Below, one piece after another: positions 8,287 to 16,082 of a DNA stretch of 38,643 nucleotides; position 1 is the first letter of the stretch, and each line of letters starts with the position of its first letter. The DNA lies in the NCBI RefSeq assembly GCF_007827595.1, contig NZ_VISR01000001.1:646245-684887 (forward strand), read 5' to 3'. The notes beneath the pieces were generated by a model. That model made no database searches, was not told where the DNA came from, and saw nothing but the letters and a program-made list of their open reading frames with translations. This DNA is from Streptomyces sp. BK340 (lineage in GTDB: Bacteria; Actinomycetota; Actinomycetes; Streptomycetales; Streptomycetaceae). The position numbers were made by a program, and so were the translations under genes.

Positions 8287-9162
8287 TCAGGAGTGCTGAA
8301 CGATGGTGTCGGCCAGGACGGGCGCGTCCTCCCGCTCGACGGCGCCGACGGCGACCCTCACCCGGCCCTGCTCGCGCCACATCCGGATGCGCAGGGTCTC
8401 GCCCGGGTACACGACCCCGGCGAACCGCGTGGTGTACTCGCGCACCCGGGTCACGTCGCCGCCGAGCAGCGTGTCCACGACCGCCTTGAGCGTGATGCCG
8501 TAGGTGCACAGCCCGTGCAGGATGGGCCGGTCGAACCCGGCGAGTTTGGCGAACTCGGGGTCGGCGTGCAGGGGGTTGTAGTCGCCGGAGAGACGGTAGA
8601 GCAGGGCCTGGTCGGCGCGGACCGGGCGCTCGACGGTCCGGTCGGGTTCACCGGTGGGCGGCTCGAGTCGGGTCGAGGGGCCGCGGTCGCCGCCCCAGCC
8701 GCCTTCTCCGCGTACGAAGATCTGGGCGTCGTTGGTCCACAGCGGGCCCTCGGCGTCGGCGGCCTCGGTGCGCATGACGAGGACGGCGGCCTTGCCCTTG
8801 TCGTACACGGCGGCGATGCGGCCGGTGGCGGTGGCGGTGCCCTGGGCCGGCAGGGGCCGGTGGATCCGCAGGGCCTGGCCGCCGTGCAGGACCCGGGCCA
8901 GGTCGACGTCGACGCCGGGCATGGACAGGCCGCTGATCACCCCGGGCGAGCCGGCGCCGGCGACGGTGGCGAAACTCGGCAGCACGTGCAGCCGGGACTC
9001 CAGGGTGTAGCGCAGCTCGTCGGGGTCGGTGGCGGGGCTGTCCTTGTCCGGGTTCGCGCCGGCGCCGATGCCGAGGTGGTAGAGCTGGACGTCCTTGGTG
9101 GTCCAGGTGATCTCACCGGTCCGGGGTTCGGCGGCGAGGGCCAAGGCTGCGTCGATGGGCAT
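8287..9162 (-). CDS. MaoC-family enoyl-CoA hydratase 2
   Basis: A 291-aa double hot-dog protein. The hydratase-2 signature lies in the C-terminal half: LSGDYNPLHADPEFAKLAGF, with the catalytic Asp and His, then ILHGLCTYG. The N-terminal half (from MPIDAALALA) is the degenerate hot-dog used for acyl-chain binding, as in the hydratase part of multifunctional enzyme 2 and mycobacterial MaoC-like hydratases such as HtdY. It would add water to a trans-2-enoyl-CoA to give the (R)-3-hydroxyacyl-CoA, which the SDR two genes downstream could oxidise. It is first in its operon. Its upstream region has a KstR-like site (9241), a CTGACG-type palindrome (9303) and a structured leader. Confidence 0.92.
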   Translation of the reverse strand: MPIDAALALAAEPRTGEITWTTKDVQLYHLGIGAGANPDKDSPATDPDELRYTLESRLHVLPSFATVAGAGSPGVISGLSMPGVDVDLARVLHGGQALRIHRPLPAQGTATATGRIAAVYDKGKAAVLVMRTEAADAEGPLWTNDAQIFVRGEGGWGGDRGPSTRLEPPTGEPDRTVERPVRADQALLYRLSGDYNPLHADPEFAKLAGFDRPILHGLCTYGITLKAVVDTLLGGDVTRVREYTTRFAGVVYPGETLRIRMWREQGRVRVAVGAVEREDAPVLADTIVQHS

Positions 9163-9184
9163 GGGGCTCCTGACGGGGTCTCAA

Positions 9185-9226
9185 GACCTCGGTGCGGACG
9201 TCCGCACCGTCGGCCGCACCGAGGTC
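9185..9226 (-). promoter_or_regulatory. Alternative hairpins in MaoC leader
   Basis: GACCTCGGTGCGG (9185-9197) is exactly complementary to CCGCACCGAGGTC (9214-9226), giving a 13-bp stem with a 16-base loop. The left arm also belongs to the perfect 18-bp palindrome GGTGCGGACGTCCGCACC (9191-9208). The two structures cannot form together. If the MaoC transcript starts near the KstR-like site at 9241, both would be in its 5' leader. They could be an attenuator-like switch or simply a protein site; the sequence alone does not decide. Confidence 0.45.
9191..9208. promoter_or_regulatory. Palindrome TGCGGACRTCCGCA, copy 1
   Basis: A perfect 18-bp palindrome whose core TGCGGACGTCCGCA differs by one base from TGCGGACATCCGCA at 9350-9363. 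Two copies 157 bp apart in one divergent promoter region suggest binding sites for a dimeric regulator. The nearby LuxR-type response regulator (12522) is one candidate, but nothing in the sequence proves it. Confidence 0.45.
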
Positions 9227-9240
9227 GTCCACGGGCGGAT

Positions 9241-9256
9241 CTAGAACGCGTTCCAG
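9241..9256. promoter_or_regulatory. KstR-like operator upstream of MaoC operon
   Basis: CTAGAACGCGTTCCAG contains TAGAACGCGTTCCA, a perfect match to the TnnAACnnGTTnnA pattern known for mycobacterial KstR. It lies 79 bases upstream of the MaoC start. A KstR-like repressor is encoded at 27521 in this window. Confidence 0.7.
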
Positions 9257-9302
9257 TCCGGCGCCCCTTGTATAGCCCAGCGGTCACCACTTGTGAAGGC
9301 TC

Positions 9303-9317
9303 CTGACGCCGTGTCAG
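9303..9317. promoter_or_regulatory. CTGACG-N5-TCAG palindrome, copy 1
   Basis: CTGACGCCGTGTCAG, an interrupted palindrome 47 bases away from the KstR-like site. It is one of five intergenic copies in the window (also at 17312, 22034, 30629 and 31656). It lies between the MaoC operon and the histidine kinase. A TetR-type dimer is the most likely binder; the protein is unknown. Confidence 0.55.
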
Positions 9318-9349
9318 GTGATCGGGCAGTGACATTTGTACTGCCCGAG

Positions 9350-9363
9350 TGCGGACATCCGCA
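9350..9363. promoter_or_regulatory. Palindrome TGCGGACRTCCGCA, copy 2
   Basis: TGCGGACATCCGCA, a 14-bp palindrome with one central mismatch, repeating the core at 9191-9208. It lies 112 bases upstream of the histidine kinase start, directly after the TCGGGCAGT/ACTGCCCGA inverted repeat (9322-9348). A plausible role is control of the kinase promoter. Confidence 0.45.
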
Positions 9364-9475
9364 TCTGCCGGGGCCGGGTCCGGGTTCCTATCGTCGTAGA
9401 GGCAGGGGCCCGGCCCCGATGCGATCATCGTGCTACCGCCGCGGGGCGGGGACCATCTGATCGGGGGACGAAGAG

Positions 9476-10753
9476 ATGTCGTGGTGGACGCGGGCGAGAG
9501 GCCGTATCCGGGCCGTACGGGAGGCACGGGCCCGGTGGCAGGCGGACATGGAGCGGTTCAAGGTGGCGCAGCGGGCCGCCCGGAAGAGCGGGAACGCCGC
9601 GGACGTCGACCATCCGGGCCCGCCGCCCACCGGCTTCGCGCTGCTGCCCTGGCTGCTGATGGGGATGGGGTCGTTCTCCAACCTGCTGCAGGGCAGGACC
9701 CCGAACCCGTGGGTCGGCGGCCTGGGGCTGCTCGCCTTCAACTCGCTCTACATCTACGTCACCTTCCGCTCCTTCCACCGGGAGAAGCGCGAGGCGGTCT
9801 CCACCCGGGTGGCGCTGGGGCTGATGGCCCTGCTGACCACGGGCCTGGCCGTCGGATACGGCGGCAGCTGGCTGATGTTCTTCCCGCTGCTGGGCCTCGC
9901 GACCGGCGCCACCCTGCGCGGCCCCTGGCTGGGCCGCACCGGCGTGCTGCTCTCGGTGTACGCGGGAGCCGTCTCCGGCGTCCGGGACGGCTGGGGGGAC
10001 GCGACGAACATCGGCTACGCCACCTTCCTGTCGAGCATGGTGACCGCCGCGATCCTCGGCCTGTCCGAGGCCGTGCGGGAGCTGCGCGCCGCCCGGGAGG
10101 AGCTGGCCCGGCGGGCCGTGGAGAAGGAGCGGCTGCGCTTCTCCCGCGATCTGCACGACCTGCTCGGCCACACCCTGTCGGTGATCGTGGTGAAGTCGGA
10201 GGCCGCCCGGCGGCTGGCCCCACGCGACATGGACGCGGCGCTCACGCAGATCGGTGACATCGAGTCGGTGAGCCGGCAGGCGCTCACCGAGATCCGCGAG
10301 GCGGTGACCGGCTACCGCGAGGGCAGCCTGGCCACCGAGCTGACCCGGGCCCGCTCGGCGCTGTCCGCGTCCAGCGTGGAGCCCGTGGTGCGCCAGTCCG
10401 GGACGCCGCTGGCCCCGCAGACCGAGGCCCTGCTCGGCTGGGTGGTGCGCGAGGCGGTCACCAACGTGGTCCGGCACAGCGACGCCGGCCGCTGCGAGAT
10501 CACCATCGAGAGCACGACCGAGCAGGCCCGGCTCACCGTGACCGACAACGGCACCGGCAAGACGGTCACGCGTCCCGCGGAGGGCATCGGCGGCACCGGC
10601 CTGACGGGCCTGACCGAGCGCCTCGCGGCGGCGGGCGGCTCCCTCAGGGCCGGCCCGTCGCCGCGCGGCGGCTTCACGGTCACCGCCGAACTCCCGGTGG
10701 AGCCGACGGAACCGACCGCCGTGGCAGCGGCTACGGCGCCCAGGGCGAGCTGA
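9476..10753 (+). CDS. Sensor histidine kinase (HisKA_3 type)
   Basis: A 425-aa membrane kinase. After a basic cytoplasmic N-terminus (about 60 residues) there are roughly four to five hydrophobic segments between residues 55 and 200, then a short coiled coil. The dimerisation/phosphoacceptor box is FSRDLHDLLGHTLSVI, with His near residue 225. The ATPase domain has VVREAVTNVVRHS (N box) and DNGTGK plus GGTGLTGLTERL (G boxes). This is the NarL/DesK-associated class of two-component kinases. The expected partner, a LuxR-type response regulator, is at 12522, but an oppositely oriented arabinofuranosidase gene lies between, overlapping this gene's 3' end by 23 bases. The signal sensed is unknown; a membrane-linked cue is likely. 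Confidence 0.92.
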   Translation: MSWWTRARGRIRAVREARARWQADMERFKVAQRAARKSGNAADVDHPGPPPTGFALLPWLLMGMGSFSNLLQGRTPNPWVGGLGLLAFNSLYIYVTFRSFHREKREAVSTRVALGLMALLTTGLAVGYGGSWLMFFPLLGLATGATLRGPWLGRTGVLLSVYAGAVSGVRDGWGDATNIGYATFLSSMVTAAILGLSEAVRELRAAREELARRAVEKERLRFSRDLHDLLGHTLSVIVVKSEAARRLAPRDMDAALTQIGDIESVSRQALTEIREAVTGYREGSLATELTRARSALSASSVEPVVRQSGTPLAPQTEALLGWVVREAVTNVVRHSDAGRCEITIESTTEQARLTVTDNGTGKTVTRPAEGIGGTGLTGLTERLAAAGGSLRAGPSPRGGFTVTAELPVEPTEPTAVAAATAPRAS

Positions 10754-12305
10754 CCGCCCAGCTGACGTCGTCGCTCCACGAGGTGCTGCTGTCCCAGGCG
10801 TTGGAGCCGCCGTTGCTCGCCGCGTAGACGTTGAGGTTGTAGTGGCGCAGGTATCTCGTCGGGTAGTTGTACGAGGCGAACGAGGTGCCCGTGCCGCTCT
10901 TGCCGGTCTGCGGGCAGAAGGTGGCGTCGGCCCGGAACTGACTGGTGCCGTCCATGGGCTGCCGGTAGAGCCGGTAGTTGTAGTGGCGCAGGAAGTCGCC
11001 CGGGTAGTTCCGCGACTCGAAGGAGACACAGGAACTGCCGGCGAGCCCCCGGCGCACGATCCAGGTCGCGTCGCTCCTGTCGAGGGACGAACTGCCCGAC
11101 GTGACCGGGGAGATGACGGCCGCGTCGTTCTGGTGGCGGACGTAGTCGGTGGTGCAGCAGGAGGTCGTCGCACGCAGTGAGATCTCCGAGCCGGCGGCCA
11201 GCGTGCCGCTGCTGCCGGTCGGGCCGCCGTAGCCGGCGGAGACGATGTCGGACTGGACGGCGTCGTCGGCGGCGTCGGTCGGGATGCCGGAGGTCATCAC
11301 GCCCTCGAAGAAGGACCCGATGGAGCCGTTGCTGTTGTCGCCGCCGGTGCCGAGGACGATCGCGCCCTCCTGATGCATCGGTGAGTAGCCGCCGCCGGTC
11401 GGCTCACCGCCGGAATAGGTCGTGGTGAGTCCGCCGGACTGCGCATTGCCGTATTTCAGCGCGAAATGGTTCTGCCCGTTGTTCTTCAGCAGCGCGGTCA
11501 CGAACGGCAGCGGTCCGGTGCCGGTGTCGGAGGTGTTCCTGCTGTACCCGGCGTCGGACTGGAACAGCCCGTTCTCCAGGTCGGCCTGCACCCACGGCCC
11601 CTGCCCGTAGCAGGGCGAGAACCAGCACTCGGTGCCGAAGTTGATGGCGTCCATGTGGCCGTTGCCGGTGTCCAGGTTGTTCGTCTCGGCGTTGCCGTAG
11701 TCGAAGCAGCAGCGGCCGTTGACGTGGGTGCCGGAGGTCACCATGTACATCCCCTCGGCCTGCCCGTTCACGGCCACGCCCGAGGTGGAGTTGTCGCGGT
11801 AGCCCATGCCGGCGGAGATCTCCAGGCCGTAGACCTGGTGACCGCCGACGGTCACCGGCAGGGCGTCCGCCGGCGCTCCGACGTCGGCGGCACCCGCCCC
11901 GCCCGCGCCCTCGACGGTGAGGTCGTTGTGGCGCGCGGACTGGTCGTAGATCTCGGTGACGATGCAGGTCGTGCCGGAGCAGAACGAGTCCTGGGCGGCC
12001 GCGTCGGCGTAACCGCCGGCGGCCAGCAGGCCGATGTTCGCGGTGGCGCCGTCGGAGGCCCGCTTCACCCGGTAGAGCGAGCCGCCGTACGACGAGTACA
12101 GCGCCCGGACCAGGCTGTGGGCGGCGACGCAGGGCGTGCCCGCGGCCGCGTAGACGTCACACGGCAGCGAACTCGCGGCGGCGGCCTGCGGGGCGCCCAC
12201 GCCGACGACGAGCGCGGCGACGGTCGCGAAGGCCGCCAGCACGGACAGGGCGGCTTTTCCGAGCCGTGGCGGACATGAGCGCAGGAGTGTGGGGAGCACG
12301 TGCAC
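10731..12305 (-). CDS. Secreted GH54 alpha-L-arabinofuranosidase with CBM42
   Basis: A 524-aa secreted enzyme that removes arabinofuranose side chains from plant arabinan and arabinoxylan. A signal peptide spans about residues 1-43 (hydrophobic core then APQAAAA). The GH54 domain begins SLPCDVYAAAGTPCVAAHS. The family nucleophile Glu is in ADLENGLF and the acid/base Asp in GTGGDNSNGS. The last 160 residues are an arabinose-binding CBM42 (AbfB) domain with repeats such as YVRHQN, FLRHYN and YLRHYN. The start is GTG 12303-12305, with GAGGA 10 nt upstream; the open frame continues further but without coding sense. It converges on the kinase gene and has a repeated ATACCGAAC motif upstream, suggesting dedicated sugar control. 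Confidence 0.93.
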   Translation of the reverse strand: MHVLPTLLRSCPPRLGKAALSVLAAFATVAALVVGVGAPQAAAASSLPCDVYAAAGTPCVAAHSLVRALYSSYGGSLYRVKRASDGATANIGLLAAGGYADAAAQDSFCSGTTCIVTEIYDQSARHNDLTVEGAGGAGAADVGAPADALPVTVGGHQVYGLEISAGMGYRDNSTSGVAVNGQAEGMYMVTSGTHVNGRCCFDYGNAETNNLDTGNGHMDAINFGTECWFSPCYGQGPWVQADLENGLFQSDAGYSRNTSDTGTGPLPFVTALLKNNGQNHFALKYGNAQSGGLTTTYSGGEPTGGGYSPMHQEGAIVLGTGGDNSNGSIGSFFEGVMTSGIPTDAADDAVQSDIVSAGYGGPTGSSGTLAAGSEISLRATTSCCTTDYVRHQNDAAVISPVTSGSSSLDRSDATWIVRRGLAGSSCVSFESRNYPGDFLRHYNYRLYRQPMDGTSQFRADATFCPQTGKSGTGTSFASYNYPTRYLRHYNLNVYAASNGGSNAWDSSTSWSDDVSWAVSSPWAP

Positions 12306-12354
12306 CTCATTCGGTTCCTCGTAGGGCGGTGCGGGGGACGCCGAGTTGATCGGT

Positions 12355-12410
12355 ATACCGAACGTCGTTCGACCGAAATACCGAACCAATCCGACGTCGA
12401 AATACCGAAC
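12355..12410. promoter_or_regulatory. Triple ATACCGAAC repeat upstream of arabinofuranosidase
   Basis: ATACCGAAC occurs at 12355-12363, 12378-12386 and 12402-12410, spaced 23 and 24 bases, about two helical turns. The last two are part of an identical 13-mer CGAAATACCGAAC. The first overlaps the inverted repeat CGAAC-GTC-GTTCG (12359-12371). The cluster lies 50-105 bases upstream of the arabinofuranosidase start and is strikingly less GC-rich than its surroundings. Regularly phased repeats suggest cooperative binding of a regulator, probably for arabinofuranosidase and possibly for the divergent response regulator. Confidence 0.6.
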
Positions 12411-12521
12411 AATTACCGGAAATGCAGAGGCGATTGTTTGCGCGTTCCCGTGGACCGTCAACCCCTGCGGACTCGAACCATGACGAGTCTTTGATTTCCC
12501 GTTCTTGGCTACGCTGGGACC

Positions 12522-13133
12522 GTGAAGAACATCCGGGTCCTCCTCGCCGAGGACCAGGGCATGATGCGCGGTGCGCTCGCCCTGTTGCTCGGCATGGAGG
12601 ACGACATCGAGGTGGTCGCCCAGGTCGCGACCGGTGACGCGATCGTGGCGGCCGCGCTGCTGCACCGGCCGGACGTGGCTCTGCTGGACATCGAACTCCC
12701 GGGCATCAGCGGCCTGGACGCGGCCGCCGAGCTGCGCGAGCAGGCGCCGGACTGCCGGGTGCTGATCCTGACCACCTTCGGCCGGCCCGGCTATCTGCGC
12801 CGGGCCATGGAGGCCGGAGCGGCCGGATTCCTGGTCAAGGACGGGCCGGTGGAGGAGCTGGCCCAGGCGATCCGGCGCGTGCTCACCGGGGAGACCGTGG
12901 TCGATCCGGCGCTGGCCGCGGCCGCGCTCAGCGCCGGGCCCAATCCGCTGACCGCCCGGGAGTGCGATGTGCTCAAGGCCTCGGCGGACGGGGCGACGGT
13001 CACCGACATCGCCGGCCGGCTCCATCTGTCCGAGTCCACGGTCCGCAACTACCTGTCGTCCGCGATCGGTAAGACCGGCACGCGGAACCGGGCGGAGGCG
13101 GTGCGGGAGGCCCGGCAGCAGGGGTGGCTGTGA
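12522..13133 (+). CDS. LuxR/NarL-family response regulator
   Basis: A 203-aa two-domain regulator. The receiver domain (residues 1-120) has the acidic pair AEDQ, the phosphoacceptor Asp in ALLDIELPG near residue 53, the Thr in LILTTFG and the Lys in FLVKDGP. The C-terminal helix-turn-helix (about 140-203) has LTARECDVL, TVTDIAGRLHLSESTVRNYL and a final recognition segment. The start is GTG 12522. It is the obvious partner of the HisKA_3 kinase at 9476, from which it is separated by the arabinofuranosidase. Its stop is 13 bases from the convergent gene at 13147. Targets are unknown; the TGCGGAC palindromes near the kinase are candidates. Confidence 0.92.
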   Translation: MKNIRVLLAEDQGMMRGALALLLGMEDDIEVVAQVATGDAIVAAALLHRPDVALLDIELPGISGLDAAAELREQAPDCRVLILTTFGRPGYLRRAMEAGAAGFLVKDGPVEELAQAIRRVLTGETVVDPALAAAALSAGPNPLTARECDVLKASADGATVTDIAGRLHLSESTVRNYLSSAIGKTGTRNRAEAVREARQQGWL

Positions 13134-13146
13134 GCCTCCGGCGGTG

Positions 13147-13971
13147 CTACTTCGTCACCTCCGCCGACCCGTAGGACGTCCCCGCCGGCGCCGTGCACAC
13201 GAACCAGTTGGCTCCCTGGAAGCCGTCGATCACGCGGATCGCCGACCCCGTGTCGTGGGCGGAGAAGCCGTCGGCCGGCTCGGCCACGGCCGTCGTGCCG
13301 TCCTTCCAGTGGCAGGTGACCTGCCGGGCGGTCTTGGCGACGATGCCGATCACCAGCCGGCCGGAGCTCTCGCCGCCATACCCCAGCCGGGTCGCGGCGG
13401 CCGTGAGGTCCGTGCCCGAGAAGCGCTCGAACTTCTCGACCGAGTTGAACATCACCTGCTGCGGCCGGTTCTCGCCCCAGCCCCGGGTCGCGAAGTACGA
13501 GATCTTGCCGATCAGGTCGGCGGGCTTGCGAGCGTCCGCCGGCTGGATGCCCAGCCCGGCCATGGCCTCGAACTGCCGGGCCGCCTCGTCCTTGTTGCGC
13601 GGCGCCCCCCACACCTGGACGACGACGTGCCATTCCCTGCCCTTGTAGACGCCCCGCGCCAGCTCGGTCCGCTGCGGCTCGTAGACGTGCCGGGCCTCCG
13701 CCGACGCCGGGGGCTTCGCCACATGCGCCTGCCGGTCGGCCGGGCCGGCGCCCGGCAGCCCCGTCACCGCGAGGGCGCCCGTCGTCCCGGCCACCACCAG
13801 CGCCGTGGCCGAAGCCATCGCCCAGCGCCGTGCTCTGCGTCGCCGGCCGCCGCGGATGACCGCCTGCACCGGGGCTGTACCGATCTCGACCTCGTCCGCG
13901 GCGTCCGCGAGGAGGAGGGCGATGTCCGTCTGGCTCATGTCGTGGTTCCTGTTCCGGTCCTCGCTCATCAC
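13147..13971 (-). CDS. Probable membrane anti-sigma-type partner protein
   Basis: About 274 aa. A cytoplasmic N-terminus of about 45 residues (with SQTDIALLLADAADEVE) precedes an Arg-rich stop-transfer (GGRRRRARRW), one membrane helix at about 50-70, and an extracytoplasmic domain of about 200 residues with no motif I recognise. The layout and coupling to the ECF sigma gene suggest an anti-sigma factor or a sensor partner, but no classical ZAS motif (HxxxCxxC) is present. Translation starts either at GTG 13971 or ATG 13968; both overlap the sigma stop (GTGATG), with GGGAGGG 5-8 nt upstream. Function is inferred from context. Confidence 0.8.
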   Translation of the reverse strand: MMSEDRNRNHDMSQTDIALLLADAADEVEIGTAPVQAVIRGGRRRRARRWAMASATALVVAGTTGALAVTGLPGAGPADRQAHVAKPPASAEARHVYEPQRTELARGVYKGREWHVVVQVWGAPRNKDEAARQFEAMAGLGIQPADARKPADLIGKISYFATRGWGENRPQQVMFNSVEKFERFSGTDLTAAATRLGYGGESSGRLVIGIVAKTARQVTCHWKDGTTAVAEPADGFSAHDTGSAIRVIDGFQGANWFVCTAPAGTSYGSAEVTK

Positions 13972-14507
13972 TTGCGCCCTCCCTGCGTCACCATCTCGGC
14001 CAGTCCCGGTACGGCGCGGAGTTTCGCGATCCCCTTGGCCGCGTTGCTCTTCACCGTGCCGACCGAGCAGCCCATCGCCTCCGCCGTCTGGGTCTCCGTC
14101 AGGTCCTCCCAGTAGCGCAGGACCACCGCCTCGCGCTGCCGCGCGGGCAGTTGGGCGAGCGCCTTGAGCAGGGCGCTGCGGTCGTCGGCCTGCGCGATGC
14201 GGTCGCCCGTGTCGGGCACCTCGTGCACCAGGCCCGAGTCGTCCTTCGGCGCGAGGAACTCCTTCAGCCTTCTTCTGTGTCTGCGCGCATGCGCGTTGAT
14301 CATCACGCGCCGCACGTACGCCTCCGGGTCGTCGGCCGAACCGACCCTGCGCCAGGCCACGTAGACCTTCTCGAGGGTCGACTGGACCAGGTCCTCCGCG
14401 GCGTGCTGTTCTCCCGTGAGGAGAAACGCCGTACGCATCAGCCGCGGCCAGCGGCCGATCATGAAGCTCTGGAACTCCTCGTTCCGAGCCTGCTTCCCGT
14501 CCCCCAT
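13968..14507 (-). CDS. ECF sigma factor, SigE-like family
   Basis: A 179-aa extracytoplasmic-function sigma factor. Region 2 includes AAEDLVQSTLEKVYVAW and DPEAYVRRVMINAHARR (core and -10 binding). Region 4 includes LPARQREAVVLRYWEDL and a helix-turn-helix AEAMGCSVGTVKSNAAKG (-35 binding). The sequence style is that of the large actinobacterial 'SigE family' used in cell-envelope and other stress responses. The ATG 14507 is preferred over a GTG six bases upstream because AGGAGG sits 5 nt before it. The gene overlaps the downstream membrane protein and follows the MFS exporter by 51 bases, so all three might be co-transcribed. Confidence 0.92.
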   Translation of the reverse strand: MGDGKQARNEEFQSFMIGRWPRLMRTAFLLTGEQHAAEDLVQSTLEKVYVAWRRVGSADDPEAYVRRVMINAHARRHRRRLKEFLAPKDDSGLVHEVPDTGDRIAQADDRSALLKALAQLPARQREAVVLRYWEDLTETQTAEAMGCSVGTVKSNAAKGIAKLRAVPGLAEMVTQGGRK

Positions 14508-14558
14508 GGGCACCTCCTAGATGTCAGAAGGAGTCCACGGGCCGCCCGGACCGTTGCC

Positions 14559-16007
14559 TCACCGCGCGGAACTCACCGAGATTTTCTTCGGCAGCCACAG
14601 CAGCATGAGCAGCACCCCGCCCAGCAGCACCCCGGTCCCGGTCCGGAAGGCCAGCGCGTACCCCTCGGTCAGGGCCTCGGCCCCGGTGCCGTTCCCGGTG
14701 TGCGCCGTACGTGCCGCCGCGATGGTCGACATCACCGCGAGCCCCAGCGAACCGCCCATCGTGCGCGAGGTGTTGACCAGTCCGGACACCAGCCCGGCGT
14801 CGGAGGCCGACGCTCCCGAGGTGGCGAGCGCGGCCAGTGGCGTCGCCGAGAGCCCGGCGCCCAGCATCATGAGGATGCCCGGGCCCATGACGGAGGTCGG
14901 GTAGGCGCCGTGCGCGGTCATCGTCGACTGCCAGGCGAATCCGGCGGCCGCGATCAACGCCCCCGCCACGGCCACGGTGCGCGCGCCCAGTGCCGGCAGG
15001 AAGCGGGGCGCCAGCTTGGAGCCGAGCACCACCGCGAGGGAGCTGGGCACCAGCGCGAGTCCGGCGACCAGCGGGGAGTAGCCGAGCACGTTCTGCGCGT
15101 ACAGCGTCATGAAGAACCACATGCAGAACATCGCCGAACCGCTCAGGAACATCGCCGTGTTCGCCGACGCCACCGAACGCAGCCGGAACAGTCCGAGCGG
15201 CATCAGCGGGGCCGGGGTGCGGGCCTCGACGGCCAGGAACAGTCCGACCAGCGCGAGCCCGGCGACCAGCGGCACCAGCGTGGCCGCCGCCGTCCACCCC
15301 TCGGACTCGGTCCGCGAGATGCCGTACGCCAGCGTCGCCAGACCCGCCGTCACCAGCAGTGCGCCCGGCAGGTCGAGCCGCCGCCTGTCCCCCGCCCGGC
15401 TCTCCGGCAGCCACCTCAGCGAGCCGGCGAGCACCACCGCGCCGACGGGCACGTTGATCAGCAGCACCCACCGCCAGTCCAGCACGTCCACCAGGGCCCC
15501 GCCGACCAGTCCGCCCGCGGCACCGCCACCGGCGCCCACCGCGGTCCAGGTCGCGATCGCCCGGGCCCGGGCCGGACCCTCGGGCACCGCGGCCGTCAGC
15601 AGCGTCAGTGTCGAGGGCGCCAGCACCGCCGCGCCCAGCCCCTGCACGGCCCGTGCCAGCAGCAGCTGCCAGCCGTCCTGGGCCAGCCCGCCGGCCAGCG
15701 ACGCCAGCGTGAACAGGCCCAGCCCGACGAGGAACATCCGCTTGCGGCCGTAGAGGTCGCCGGCCCGTCCGCCGAGCAGCATGAACCCGGCGAAGGCGAT
15801 GGCATACGCGTTCACCACCCACTGGAGGCCCGAGGTGCTCAGCCCGAGGTCGGTGCGCATCGACGGCAGGGCGACGTTCACCACGGACACGTCGAGCACG
15901 ACCAGGAACTGTCCGGCACAGGCCAGCGCCACCACCAGCCAGGTGGGCAGGGCGACGCGGCGGGATATGAGGGGCGAGGTGTCGGCGGCTTCCAGCATGG
16001 GTGTCAT
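14559..16007 (-). CDS. MFS drug exporter, DHA2 (EmrB/QacA) type
   Basis: A 482-aa integral membrane transporter with about 14 hydrophobic segments. Signatures include the first-helix motif LVVLDVSVVNVALPSM (motif D1), GGRAGDLYGRKRMFLVG (motif A between helices 2 and 3) and the antiporter motif C-like stretch GGGAAGGLVGGALVD. Relatives export hydrophobic drugs or metabolites in exchange for protons. The start MTPMLEAADTSPL is at 16007. No dedicated repressor gene is adjacent, but the ECF sigma gene lies directly downstream in the same direction. The thiolase gene lies 75 bases upstream in the same direction, with no clear terminator between. The substrate cannot be deduced. Confidence 0.9.
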   Translation of the reverse strand: MTPMLEAADTSPLISRRVALPTWLVVALACAGQFLVVLDVSVVNVALPSMRTDLGLSTSGLQWVVNAYAIAFAGFMLLGGRAGDLYGRKRMFLVGLGLFTLASLAGGLAQDGWQLLLARAVQGLGAAVLAPSTLTLLTAAVPEGPARARAIATWTAVGAGGGAAGGLVGGALVDVLDWRWVLLINVPVGAVVLAGSLRWLPESRAGDRRRLDLPGALLVTAGLATLAYGISRTESEGWTAAATLVPLVAGLALVGLFLAVEARTPAPLMPLGLFRLRSVASANTAMFLSGSAMFCMWFFMTLYAQNVLGYSPLVAGLALVPSSLAVVLGSKLAPRFLPALGARTVAVAGALIAAAGFAWQSTMTAHGAYPTSVMGPGILMMLGAGLSATPLAALATSGASASDAGLVSGLVNTSRTMGGSLGLAVMSTIAAARTAHTGNGTGAEALTEGYALAFRTGTGVLLGGVLLMLLWLPKKISVSSAR

Positions 16008-16082
16008 GCTCTCAACCCGGTTACGGTCCTTGCATCGGCATTTCGGACCACCGGGTCCTGGGTCGTACGGCCTACACCCGGC

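Larger units (their letters stand above)
9163..9475. other. 313-base divergent regulatory region
   Basis: This non-coding interval separates the MaoC operon (minus) from the histidine kinase (plus) and is dense in symmetry. It holds an 18-bp palindrome (9191-9208) nested with a 13-bp inverted repeat (9185-9226), a KstR-like site (9241-9256), a CTGACG-type palindrome (9303-9317), a 9-bp inverted repeat TCGGGCAGT/ACTGCCCGA (9322-9348) and a second copy of the TGCGGAC-type palindrome (9350-9363). Each is listed separately where it can be interpreted. No small gene is evident. Confidence 0.7.

Noticed and set aside
12355..12410. Repeats as a CRISPR array
   Set aside because: The units are only 9-13 bases, there are three, and the spacing is about two helical turns, which fits operators and not CRISPR.
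12306..13025. Upstream extension of the arabinofuranosidase frame
   Set aside because: The extra residues are antisense to the response regulator and the signal peptide begins only at GTG 12305.
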